From Pseudorhodoferax sp. Leaf274 (GTDB taxonomy: Bacteria; Pseudomonadota; Gammaproteobacteria; Burkholderiales; Burkholderiaceae_C), in contig NZ_LMNA01000026.1 of NCBI RefSeq assembly GCF_001422445.1, positions 62,001 to 126,000 on the forward strand: DNA of 64,000 nucleotides, in the 5' to 3' direction. Of this stretch, positions 50,676-59,440 are shown one piece after another. Position 1 is the stretch's first letter; each line of letters starts with the position of its first letter. Made by a program: the position numbers and the translations under genes. Under the pieces are notes generated by a model. That model saw only the letters and a list, made by a program, of their open reading frames with translations, did no database searches and was not told the DNA's origin.

Positions 50676-53600
50676 TTATTCGATGGGGTGGCGCGGTGCG
50701 GCCGGCAGCGGCTGGATGGAAGCGCCGCCACCGCCGTGCGCAGCAGCGGTCACGGGCGCATGCACCTCGCCGTGGTGCGCCAGCGGCCGGTTGCCCGCCA
50801 GCTTGCGCAGCAACACGTAGAACACGGGCGTCAGGAACAGGCCGAAGGCGGTCACGCCGATCATTCCGGAGAACACGGCCACGCCCATGGCGCTACGCAT
50901 CTCGGCGCCGGCGCCGGTGGACAGCACCAGCGGCAGCACACCCATGACGAAGGCCAGCGAGGTCATCAGGATGGGCCGCAGCCGCAGCCGCGCCGCCTCG
51001 ATGGCCGCCTGGATGGGCGTTCGCCCGGCGAACTCCAGCTCGCGCGCGAATTCCACGATCAGGATCGCGTTCTTCGCACTGAGCCCGACCAGCACCATGA
51101 GGCCGATCTGCGTGAACACGTTGTTGTCGCCATTGGTCAGCCAGACCCCGGCCATCGCGGCCAGGAGGCCCATGGGAACGATCAGGATGATGGCGATGGG
51201 CAGCGTCAGGCTCTCGTACTGCGCGGCCAGCACCAGGAACACCAGCAGCAGCGCCAGCGGGAAGATCCACAGGCCCGAATTGCCGGCCAGGATCTCCTGG
51301 TAGGTCAGCTCGGTCCATTCGTAGCCCACGCCGGGCGGCAGCGTCTCCTTGGCGATGCGCTCGATGGCGTCCTGCGCCTGGCCCGACGAGAAGCCCGGCG
51401 CCGGAGCGCCGTTGATGTCGGCCGAGAGGTAGCCGTTGTAGCGCATGGCGCGTTCCGGGCCGAAGCTGGAATTGACCTTCATGAGCGCCGACAGCGGCAC
51501 CATCTCGCCCGTGTTCGAACGCACCTTGAGCAGGCCCACGTCTTCGGCACGGGCGCGGTACGGCGCATCGGCCTGCACGCGCACGCTGTAGGTGCGGCCG
51601 AACTTGTTGAAGTCGTTCGCGTACAGGCTGCCCAGGTAGATCTGCAGCGTGTCGAAGATGTCCGTCACGGGCACGCCGAGCTGGCGCGCCTTGGTGCGGT
51701 CGATGTCGGCGTACAGCTGCGGCACGTTGACCTGCCAGCTGCTGAAGATGCCGGCGAGTTCAGGCGTCTGGTAGGCCTTGGCCATGAAGGCCTTGACGGC
51801 CGCGTCCATGCCCTCGTAGCCCAGCGATCCGCGGTCCTGCAGCTGCAGCTTGAAGCCGCCCGTGGTTCCGAGGCCCTGCACGGGCGGCGGCGGGAACATC
51901 ACGATGAAGGCGTCCTGGATGCTGCCGAACGACTGGTTCAGCTGGCCGGCCACGGCGCCGCCGCTCTGGTCGGCACGTTGGCGCTCCGCGAAGGGCTTGA
52001 GCGTGGCGAACACGATGCCGGAGTTCGAGCTGTTCGTGAAGCCGTTGATCGACAGGCCGGGGAACGCGATGGTGTCTTCCACGTACGGGTTCTTCTTCAT
52101 GATGTCGCCCATGCGTTTGACCACGTCCTCGGTGCGGTCCAGCGTGGCGCCGTCGGGCAGCTGGGCGAAGCCGATCAGGTACTGCTTGTCCTGCAGCGGT
52201 ACGAAGCCGGAGGGCACGGCCTTGAACACGCCGACCGTGACCAGGCCCAGGGCCGCGTACAGCACCAGCATGAGGCCCTTGCGTGCGATCGCGTGCTTCA
52301 CGCCGCCGCCGTAGGCGTTGGAGCCGCGCGCGAACAGCTTGTTGAAGCCGCGGAAGAAGCCGCCCAGCACGCGGTCCATGCCGCGCGTGAGCGCGTCCTT
52401 GGGTTCGTCATGCCCCTTGAGCAGCAGCGCGGCCAGGGCCGGCGACAGCGTCAGCGAGTTGATGGCCGAGATCACCGTGGAAATGGCGATCGTCACCGCG
52501 AACTGCTTGTAGAACTGGCCCGTGAGCCCGCTGATGAAGGCCAGCGGCACGAACACCGCCACCAGCACCAGCGCGATGGCGATGATGGGGCCGGACACCT
52601 CGCGCATGGCGCGGTAGGTGGCCTCGCGCGGGCTCAGGCCTTCGGCGATGTTGCGCTCCACGTTCTCCACCACCACGATGGCGTCGTCCACCACGATGCC
52701 GATGGCCAGCACCAGGCCGAACAGAGAGAGCGCGTTGATCGAGAAGCCCAGCATGTGCAGCACGGCGAAGGTGCCCACCACCGACACCGGCACGGCCAGC
52801 AGCGGAATGATGGACGCGCGCCAGGTCTGCAGGAACACGATCACCACGATCACCACCAGCGCGATGGCTTCCAGCAGCGTGTGCACCACCGATTCGATGG
52901 AGGCGCGCACGAACTGCGTGGGGTCGTAGGCGATGCGGAACTCCACGCCCTCGGGCATGTTGTGCTTGAGTTGCGCCATGGTCTCGCGCACCTGCGCCGA
53001 GATCTGCAGCGAGTTGGCGCCCGGGGCCTGGAACACGCCCATGCCCACGGCCTGGTCGTTGTTGAGCAGGGAGCGCAGCGAATAGTCGGCCGCGCCGAGT
53101 TCCAGCCGCGCGATGTCGCGCAGCCGCGTCACGGCGCCATCGGCACCGGTCTTGACGATGATGTCGCCGAACTCTTCCTCGTTCTGCAAACGGCCCTGGG
53201 CGTTGATGGACAGCTGCACGTCCACGCCCGGCAGGCCTGGCGAGGCACCGACCACACCGGCCGCGGCCTGGATGTTCTGGCCCCGGATGGCGGCCACCAC
53301 GTCGCTGGCCGACAGGCCGCGCTGCGCCACCTTCTGCGGGTCGAGCCAGACGCGCATGGAGTACTCGCCGCCGCCGAAGATCTGCACCTGGCCCACGCCC
53401 TGGATGCGCGCCAGCTGGTCCTTGACATTGAGCACCGCGTAGTTGCGCAGGTAGTTCATGTCGTAGCGGCCGTTGGGCGAGACCAGGTGCACCACCATGG
53501 TGATGTCGGGCGAGCTCTTGATCGTCGTCAGCCCCAGGCGCCGCACCTCCTCGGGCAGCCGCGGCTCGGCCTGCGCCACGCGGTTCTGCACGAGCTGCTG

Positions 53601-53915
53601 GGCCTTGTCGGGGTCGGTGCCGAGCTTGAAGGTCACGGTCAGCGTCATCACGCCGTCGGTCGTGGCCTGGCTGCCCATGTAGAGCATGCCTTCGACGCCA
53701 TTGATCTGTTCTTCCAGCGGCGTGGCCACCGTCTCGGCGATGACCTTGGGATTGGCGCCGGGGTACTGGGCGCGCACCACCACCGAGGGCGGCACGACTT
53801 CCGGGTACTCGGAGATCGGCAGCGCGCGCATGGCGATCAGGCCCGCGAGGAAGATCAGCACCGACAGCACGCCGGCGAAGATCGGCCGGTCGATGAAGAA
53901 TTTGGAGAGGTTCAT
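50676..53915 (-). CDS. RND multidrug efflux inner-membrane pump (MexF/CeoB-like)
   Basis: 1079-residue proton-driven pump with the standard 12 helices and two large periplasmic loops. The start MNLSKFFIDRPIFAGVLS at 53915 is the family N-terminus; seven upstream codons are unsupported. The proton-relay segment GIVVDDAIVVVENVERN and the porter-domain motif SADINGAPAPGFSSGQAQ resemble MexF/CeoB/BpeF more than AcrB. It lies between the periplasmic adaptor and the outer-membrane gene; the spacing to the latter is 11 bp. Substrates in homologues include chloramphenicol, trimethoprim and quinolones, known from family members only. Confidence 0.94.
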   Translation of the reverse strand: MNLSKFFIDRPIFAGVLSVLIFLAGLIAMRALPISEYPEVVPPSVVVRAQYPGANPKVIAETVATPLEEQINGVEGMLYMGSQATTDGVMTLTVTFKLGTDPDKAQQLVQNRVAQAEPRLPEEVRRLGLTTIKSSPDITMVVHLVSPNGRYDMNYLRNYAVLNVKDQLARIQGVGQVQIFGGGEYSMRVWLDPQKVAQRGLSASDVVAAIRGQNIQAAAGVVGASPGLPGVDVQLSINAQGRLQNEEEFGDIIVKTGADGAVTRLRDIARLELGAADYSLRSLLNNDQAVGMGVFQAPGANSLQISAQVRETMAQLKHNMPEGVEFRIAYDPTQFVRASIESVVHTLLEAIALVVIVVIVFLQTWRASIIPLLAVPVSVVGTFAVLHMLGFSINALSLFGLVLAIGIVVDDAIVVVENVERNIAEGLSPREATYRAMREVSGPIIAIALVLVAVFVPLAFISGLTGQFYKQFAVTIAISTVISAINSLTLSPALAALLLKGHDEPKDALTRGMDRVLGGFFRGFNKLFARGSNAYGGGVKHAIARKGLMLVLYAALGLVTVGVFKAVPSGFVPLQDKQYLIGFAQLPDGATLDRTEDVVKRMGDIMKKNPYVEDTIAFPGLSINGFTNSSNSGIVFATLKPFAERQRADQSGGAVAGQLNQSFGSIQDAFIVMFPPPPVQGLGTTGGFKLQLQDRGSLGYEGMDAAVKAFMAKAYQTPELAGIFSSWQVNVPQLYADIDRTKARQLGVPVTDIFDTLQIYLGSLYANDFNKFGRTYSVRVQADAPYRARAEDVGLLKVRSNTGEMVPLSALMKVNSSFGPERAMRYNGYLSADINGAPAPGFSSGQAQDAIERIAKETLPPGVGYEWTELTYQEILAGNSGLWIFPLALLLVFLVLAAQYESLTLPIAIILIVPMGLLAAMAGVWLTNGDNNVFTQIGLMVLVGLSAKNAILIVEFARELEFAGRTPIQAAIEAARLRLRPILMTSLAFVMGVLPLVLSTGAGAEMRSAMGVAVFSGMIGVTAFGLFLTPVFYVLLRKLAGNRPLAHHGEVHAPVTAAAHGGGGASIQPLPAAPRHPIE

Positions 53916-53992
53916 GGCAAAGGTCCCCCCTGCCACCGGCGCGCAGGGCGCCGGCAGGCATGGTGTGGCTGAATTCGGATGGGGCTAGGGAA

Positions 53993-55264
53993 TCAGGACT
54001 TGGGCGCGGCGGCCGCGGCGTCGGCCTTGGCCTGCTGTCCCGGGCCTTGCGGCCGGGCATCCATGGCCACCGGTTGCGGGTCCACCACCGTGCCCGGGCG
54101 CACGCGCTGCAGGCCGTTGACGACCACGCGCTCGCCCGGCTGCAGGCCCTGCGTCACGATGCGCAGGCCGTTGGCGTTGGCGCCCAACTGCACCTGGCGC
54201 CACTGCGCCTTGTTCTCGGCGTCGACCACGATCACGAACTTCTTGTCCTGGTCGGTGCCGACGGCACGCTCGTTGACGAGCAACACGGCGCTGCTCTTGA
54301 CCTGGCCCATGCGCAGCCGTGCGAACTGGCCGGGCATCAGCGTGCCGTCCTTGTTGTCGAACTGGGCCCGCACGCGCACGGTGCCGCTCTTGGCATCGAC
54401 CTGGTTGTCGACCCACTGCAGCCGGCCGACCAGCGGCGTGGCGTCGTCCGCGGCGGTGCCCATCTGCACTGGAATGCGCTCGATCTGCGTGCGTGCGCCA
54501 CCACCCGGCAACTCGCGCAGCGCCCGCGTGACGACCTGCTCGTCGGCGTCGAAGCTGGCATAGATCGGGCTGACCGAGACCAGCGTGGTCAGCACCGGTG
54601 CACCGGCGCCGGCCGACACCAGGTTGCCCACCGTGATCTCGACCTTGCCGGCGCGGCCGGCGACCGGCGCGCGCACCTGCGTCCACGACAGGTTGAGCCT
54701 GGCCGACTGCAGCGCGGCCTGGGCGGCGCGCAGGTTGGCCTGGGCCTCGCGGTGCGCGTTGGCGCGTTCGTCGTGCTCGCGCTGGGCGATGGCGCGTTCG
54801 TCCAGCAGGCGCTGGGCGCGGTCGAGTTCGCTGCGCGTGAAGGACTGGCGGGCCTCGGCCGCCACCACCTGGGCCTCGGCACGTTCGACATCGGCCGCGT
54901 ACGAGGCCGGGTCGATGGTGACGAGCAGGTCGCCCTTCTTGACCAGTGCGCCTTCGCGGAAGTGCACCGACAGCACGGTGCCGGCGACGCGCGAGCGCAG
55001 GTCGACGCGCTCCACGGCCTCCAGCCGGCCCGAGAACTCGTCCCAGGTGGCGACGTCGGCCTGCGCCACCGTGGCGACGGAGACCGGCGTGGCAGGCGGC
55101 TGCACCGGCAGCGCATCGGCATGCACCTTGGGCGACTGCAGCATGAAGACCACGCCGGCAACGGCCATGGCCAGCACCAGCGCAGTGCCCACGGCCAGCA
55201 CGCGGTTGCGCCGCGGGCGGACCTGGGTCGGATCGGAATACGGATCGGCAAATGGATCGGACAT
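53993..55264 (-). CDS. RND efflux periplasmic adaptor (MexE/CeoA-like membrane fusion protein)
   Basis: 423-residue adaptor with an N-terminal anchor (about residues 21-42) and no lipobox. The beta-barrel/lipoyl segments are EFSGRLEAVERVDLRSRVAGTVLSVHFREGALVKKGDLL, followed by a helical hairpin (ERAEAQVVAAEARQSFTRSELDRAQRLL) and the lipoyl return ARLNLSWTQVRAPVAGRAGKVEITVGNLV. Start 55264 (MSDPFAD) is preferred over a longer in-frame option because of the gggag site before it. It connects the pump to the outer-membrane channel. An Asp/Arg-rich N-terminus faces the cytoplasm. Confidence 0.93.
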   Translation of the reverse strand: MSDPFADPYSDPTQVRPRRNRVLAVGTALVLAMAVAGVVFMLQSPKVHADALPVQPPATPVSVATVAQADVATWDEFSGRLEAVERVDLRSRVAGTVLSVHFREGALVKKGDLLVTIDPASYAADVERAEAQVVAAEARQSFTRSELDRAQRLLDERAIAQREHDERANAHREAQANLRAAQAALQSARLNLSWTQVRAPVAGRAGKVEITVGNLVSAGAGAPVLTTLVSVSPIYASFDADEQVVTRALRELPGGGARTQIERIPVQMGTAADDATPLVGRLQWVDNQVDAKSGTVRVRAQFDNKDGTLMPGQFARLRMGQVKSSAVLLVNERAVGTDQDKKFVIVVDAENKAQWRQVQLGANANGLRIVTQGLQPGERVVVNGLQRVRPGTVVDPQPVAMDARPQGPGQQAKADAAAAAPKS

Positions 55265-55376
55265 GGCAACTCCCTCGAAACGAAAAACAGAAAAAGGCAT
55301 CCCTCCCGGCCGTTCTGGGTGGCCGGTTCGGGCAGATTGGAAAGAAGGCCCCGTCCCGCGCAGGGAGGGCAAAACG

Positions 55377-56249
55377 CTAGTCGGTGCTCTTCTTCGCCGG
55401 CATGCGGGCCGCGAAGAAGCTCTCAAGGCGCGGCCGCACCATGGCCGCGCAGGCGCATTCCATGGGCTCGTTGGCCAGCAAGGTGTTGGGCCAGCCCGTG
55501 GCCGGCGTCAGCATCTCGAAATCGACCGGCACGCCAGCGGCGCGCAGCTTGTCGGCATAGGCACGGGCCTCGTCGCGCATCGGGTCGTCGCTGGAGGTCA
55601 ACACCAGCGTGGACGCGATGCCGCCGAGCCGCAGGGAACCGCCGGGCACGGCGTACGGGTGGGTGGCGTCCTGCGGGCAGCGCAGGTAGTTGCGCCAGCC
55701 GTCGGCCCACTTGCCCTGGGTTTCGGTGCACGTGACGGCGCGCACCGAGGCCATGCCCGTGCACGGGTCCAGCATGGGCGAGACCAGCACCTGGCCGGCC
55801 AGCGGCGGGTGTGCGCGGTCGCGTGCCATCAGCGCGGTGGCGGCGGCCAGGTTGCCGCCGGCCTCCTCGCCGGCCAGGAACACCGGGGCGCCGGTGCCGG
55901 CCAGCTTGGCGCGCTGCTTGTAGGCCCACTCCAGCACGCCGTAGCCCACGTCCAGCGCCTGCGGGAACGGGTGGGCCGGCGCCAGCGGGTAGGCGATGGA
56001 GACGACGATGGCGCCGGCTTCGGCCAGCATGCTGGCCAGCTTGACGCCGCAATCGAGCCCGCCGGCCGTGAACGCGCCCCCATGGAAGTGCACCACCAGC
56101 GGGGCAACCTGGCCGCGCTTGCGCTCGCCGTAGACCCGGGTGGGCACGGGCGCCAGGCCCTTGAGCTCGACCACGGTCTCGCGCCAGCTCGCAAAACCGT
56201 TGCCCTGCGGGGCAGCGGTGGTCGACGGGGTGGCGGTGGCGGCGGACAT
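55377..56249 (-). CDS. llpE: LlpE-like alpha/beta hydrolase-fold protein, probably catalytically inactive
   Basis: 290-residue protein of the hormone-sensitive-lipase fold. The oxyanion motif is HFHGGAF (residues 54-60). The nucleophile elbow, normally GDSAGG, reads GEEAGG (127-132), so the serine is replaced by Glu129. The aspartate segment SSDDPMRDEA is present, but the usual histidine (HGF) is missing; the site reads ATGWP. It occurs first in the RND operon as llpE does in ceoR-llpE-ceoAB-opcM, where its role is also unclear. A non-enzymatic function, or an unusual active site, is likely. Start at 56249 has the best fit. Confidence 0.85.
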   Translation of the reverse strand: MSAATATPSTTAAPQGNGFASWRETVVELKGLAPVPTRVYGERKRGQVAPLVVHFHGGAFTAGGLDCGVKLASMLAEAGAIVVSIAYPLAPAHPFPQALDVGYGVLEWAYKQRAKLAGTGAPVFLAGEEAGGNLAAATALMARDRAHPPLAGQVLVSPMLDPCTGMASVRAVTCTETQGKWADGWRNYLRCPQDATHPYAVPGGSLRLGGIASTLVLTSSDDPMRDEARAYADKLRAAGVPVDFEMLTPATGWPNTLLANEPMECACAAMVRPRLESFFAARMPAKKSTD

Positions 56250-56461
56250 GGCGGACTCCTGGTGTGAGCGTGGTGAGAACACAGAACTTTTAACGATGCT
56301 GGTGAATGTAGGCCCATCACGGCGTCGGATAAATGCGCAAGCAACCGTTTCACTGTTTCCGAGTCACCAACAATCCCTCCAGAATGCCGGGGGATCTTCC
56401 CGCTGAACCTTTCGGAACCGCGGGTATCTACTGATCCTCAAAAACAAGCAAGAAAGAGCCC

Positions 56462-57376
56462 ATGGACCAGATCCAGGCTATGCGCACGTTCACGCGCGTC
56501 GTCGAGGCAGGCAGTTTCACCAAGGCTGCAGAGTCGCTCGACCTGCCCAAGGGCACCGTCACCAAGCAGATCCAGGCGCTGGAGACGCGGCTGCGCGTGC
56601 TGCTGCTGAACCGCACCACGCGCCGCGTGACAGTCACGCCCGACGGCGCGGCCTACTACGAGCGCACGCTGCGGCTGCTGTCCGACCTGGACGACATCGA
56701 GGCCAGCATGAGCAACGCCCAGGCCCGCCCGCGCGGGCGGCTGCGCGTGGACATCGGTGCCTCGGTGGCGCGGCTGCTGGTGATCCCGGCGCTGCAGGAC
56801 TTCTTCACGCGCTACCCGGACATCCAGCTCGACCTGGGCGTGAGCGACCGGCCGGTCGACCTCATCGCCGACAACGTGGACTGCGTGATCCGCGGCGGCG
56901 AGCTGACCGAGCAGTCGCTGGTGGCGCGGCGCATCGGCAACATCGACTTCGTGAGCGTGGCGGCGCCGGCCTACCTGGCGCGCCACGGCACGCCCGCGCA
57001 CCCGACCGAACTGGAGCAGCAGCACACCATGGTCAGCTTCTTCTCGTCGCGCACGGGCCGCCAGTACGACCACTACTTCGAGTGCAACGGCGAGGTGCAC
57101 GAGATCGCCGGCCGCTACCAACTGGCCGTGAACGAGAGCAACGCGCTGTCCGAGGCGGCGCTGGCCGGCCTGGGCATCGCCGCGCTGACGCGCTTCGACG
57201 TCAAGCCGCACCTGGAAAGCGGCGCGCTGGTGCAGGTGCTGCCCGACTGGAAGCGCCGCACCCTGCCCTTCTACGTGGTCTACCCGCCCAACCGCCACCT
57301 GTCGGCCAAGGTGCGCGCCTTCGTCGACTGGGCGGCCGAGCTGTTCGGCAAGAACCCCTACATGCAGGTGCGCTGA
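56462..57376 (+). CDS. LysR-family regulator (CeoR/BpeT-like), first of a tandem pair
   Basis: 304-residue LysR protein with the helix-turn-helix FTRVVEAGSFTKAAESLDLPKGTVTKQIQALE and RTTRRVTVTPDGAAYYE, the CrgA-like subgroup. It is divergent from the llpE-RND operon with 212 bp between, the position of ceoR/bpeT, so it is the prime candidate activator of that operon. An extremely similar gene of the same length follows 73 bp later. Confidence 0.92.
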   Translation: MDQIQAMRTFTRVVEAGSFTKAAESLDLPKGTVTKQIQALETRLRVLLLNRTTRRVTVTPDGAAYYERTLRLLSDLDDIEASMSNAQARPRGRLRVDIGASVARLLVIPALQDFFTRYPDIQLDLGVSDRPVDLIADNVDCVIRGGELTEQSLVARRIGNIDFVSVAAPAYLARHGTPAHPTELEQQHTMVSFFSSRTGRQYDHYFECNGEVHEIAGRYQLAVNESNALSEAALAGLGIAALTRFDVKPHLESGALVQVLPDWKRRTLPFYVVYPPNRHLSAKVRAFVDWAAELFGKNPYMQVR

Positions 57377-57449
57377 CAGTTTTCGAGGTTCCCGCTAAAG
57401 TCGCGCCCCCACCGCATCCAGCGGGCACCCATCACCACAGGAAAGACGA

Positions 57450-58364
57450 ATGGACCAGATCCAGTCCATGCGCATGTTCACGCGCGTCGTCGAGGCCGGC
57501 AGCTTCACCAAGGCGGCCGAGTCGCTCGACATTCCCAAGGGCACCGTCACCAAGCAGATCCAGTACCTGGAGGCGCGCCTGCGCGTCAAGCTGCTCAACC
57601 GCACCACGCGCCGCGTGACCGTCACGCCCGACGGCGCGGCCTACTACGAGCGCACCGTGCGGCTGCTGTCCGATTTCGACGACATCGAGGCCAGCATGAG
57701 CAACGCCCAGTCGCGCCCCAGCGGGCGGCTGCGGGTGGACGTGGGCGCCTCGCTGGCGCGGCTGCTGGTGATCCCGCGGCTGCACGAGTTCTTCGAGCGC
57801 TTTCCCGACATCCAGCTCGACCTGGGCGTGAGCGACCGGCCGGTGGACCTGATCGCCGACAACGTGGACTGCGTGATCCGCGGCGGCGAGCTGACCGAGC
57901 AGTCGCTGGTGGCGCGGCGCATCGGCGGCGTGGAGTTCATGACGGTCGCCACCCCCGGCTACCTCGCGGCGCACGGCACGCCGGCCCACCCGAGCGAGCT
58001 GGAGCAGGGCCACCGGCTCATCAACTACTTCTCCTCGCGCACAGGCCGGCAGTTCCCGCACCTGTTCGACCTGGGCGACGAGCACTACGAGATCCAGGGC
58101 GCCTACCAGCTCGCGGTCAACGAGAGCAATGCGCTGACCACGGCCGTGGTCAACGGCCTGGGCATCACGCAGATCGCACGCTTCGGCGCGCAGCACCTGG
58201 TGGACGACGGCACGCTCGTGCGCGTGCTGTCCGAGTGGAGCCACCCGCCGATCCCGCTGCACGTGGTCTACCCGCCCAACCGCCACCTGTCGGCCAAGGT
58301 GCGCGCCTTCGTGGACTGGGCGACCGCGCTGTTCGCCGGAACGCCCTACCTGCAGGCGCGCTGA
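57450..58364 (+). CDS. LysR-family regulator, second of a tandem pair
   Basis: 304 residues, the same length as the preceding regulator and clearly its paralogue: both start MDQIQ(A/S)MR, share the helix-turn-helix almost entirely and have an identical run PDIQLDLGVSDRPVDLIADN with the following VDCVIRGGELTEQSLVARRI. They differ mainly in the effector domain (residues about 170-285), so they probably sense different inducers. It precedes the hydroxyaspartate dehydratase-like gene by 98 bp and may control it. Confidence 0.92.
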   Translation: MDQIQSMRMFTRVVEAGSFTKAAESLDIPKGTVTKQIQYLEARLRVKLLNRTTRRVTVTPDGAAYYERTVRLLSDFDDIEASMSNAQSRPSGRLRVDVGASLARLLVIPRLHEFFERFPDIQLDLGVSDRPVDLIADNVDCVIRGGELTEQSLVARRIGGVEFMTVATPGYLAAHGTPAHPSELEQGHRLINYFSSRTGRQFPHLFDLGDEHYEIQGAYQLAVNESNALTTAVVNGLGITQIARFGAQHLVDDGTLVRVLSEWSHPPIPLHVVYPPNRHLSAKVRAFVDWATALFAGTPYLQAR

Positions 58365-58462
58365 ACGCCCCCCGCGCCCGGCCCGCGCCACAGGGGCGGC
58401 GCCGGCGGCCGGGCCGCGTTTCTGAACACAATAGCCTTTTGTCCTGCGGACTGCCGATTGCC

Positions 58463-59440
58463 ATGAACGACCTGACCCTGCCGACCTACGAGGATGTGGC
58501 CCTTGCTGCGCGCCGCATCGAAGGCCACGCCCACCGCACGCCCGTGATGACCTCGCGCACGCTCGACGAGGCCATCGGCGCCCAGGTGTTCCTCAAGTGC
58601 GAGAACCTGCAGCGCATGGGCGCCTTCAAGTTCCGCGGCGGCTTCAACGCCTTGTCGAAGTTCGACGCGGCGCAGCGCCGCGCCGGCGTCGTGGCCTTCT
58701 CGTCGGGCAACCACGCGCAGGCCATCGCGCTGTCGGCCCGCATCCTGGGCATTCCGGCCACCATCGTGATGCCGAACGACGCGCCGGCCATGAAGGTCGC
58801 GGCCACCAAGGGCTACGGCGCCACGGTCGTCGGCTACGACCGCTACACCGAGGACCGCGAGCAGATCGGCCGCGAGCTGGCGCAAAAGCACGGCCTCACG
58901 CTGATCCCGCCCTACGACCATCCCGACGTGATCGCCGGCCAGGGCACGGCCGCCAAGGAGCTCATCGAAGAGGTCGGCCCGCTCGACGCGTTCTATGCGC
59001 CGCTGGGCGGTGGCGGCCTGCTGTCGGGCTCCGCGCTGGCGCTGCGCGCGCTGTCGCCGAAGACCCGCATCGTCGGCGTGGAGCCCGAGGCTGGCAACGA
59101 CGGCCAGCAGTCGCTGCGCAGCGGCGCCATCGTGCACATCGACGTGCCCAAGACCATCGCCGACGGCGCGCAGACCCAGCACCTGGGCCACTACACGTTC
59201 GGCGTGATCCGGCGCGATGTGGACGACATCCAGACCGCCAGCGACGCCGAGCTGGTGGACGCCATGGCCTTCGCCGCCGCGCGCATGAAGACCGTCGTGG
59301 AGCCGACCGGCTGCCTGGGCCTGGCCGCCGTGCGGCGCGAGGCTCCCGCGCTGCGCGGCCAGCGCATCGGCGTGCTGCTGAGCGGCGGCAACGTCGACCT
59401 GGCGCGGCTGTGCGAACTGCTCGGGGCGCAAGCGGCATGA
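58463..59440 (+). CDS. PLP-dependent threonine/3-hydroxyaspartate dehydratase-like enzyme
   Basis: 325-residue fold-type II PLP enzyme. The PLP lysine is K56 in GAFKFRGG and the phosphate-binding loop is GGGGLLSG (about 183-190); VVAFSSGNHAQAIALSA is the SSGNH motif. At this length, without the regulatory ACT domain of IlvA, it fits threo-3-hydroxyaspartate ammonia-lyase, serine racemase or BhcB. The ATGA overlap with a D-threonine-aldolase-like gene favours 3-hydroxyaspartate as substrate, as in BhcB-BhcC pairs. It should remove water from hydroxyaspartate to give iminosuccinate or oxaloacetate plus ammonia. Confidence 0.87.
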   Translation: MNDLTLPTYEDVALAARRIEGHAHRTPVMTSRTLDEAIGAQVFLKCENLQRMGAFKFRGGFNALSKFDAAQRRAGVVAFSSGNHAQAIALSARILGIPATIVMPNDAPAMKVAATKGYGATVVGYDRYTEDREQIGRELAQKHGLTLIPPYDHPDVIAGQGTAAKELIEEVGPLDAFYAPLGGGGLLSGSALALRALSPKTRIVGVEPEAGNDGQQSLRSGAIVHIDVPKTIADGAQTQHLGHYTFGVIRRDVDDIQTASDAELVDAMAFAAARMKTVVEPTGCLGLAAVRREAPALRGQRIGVLLSGGNVDLARLCELLGAQAA

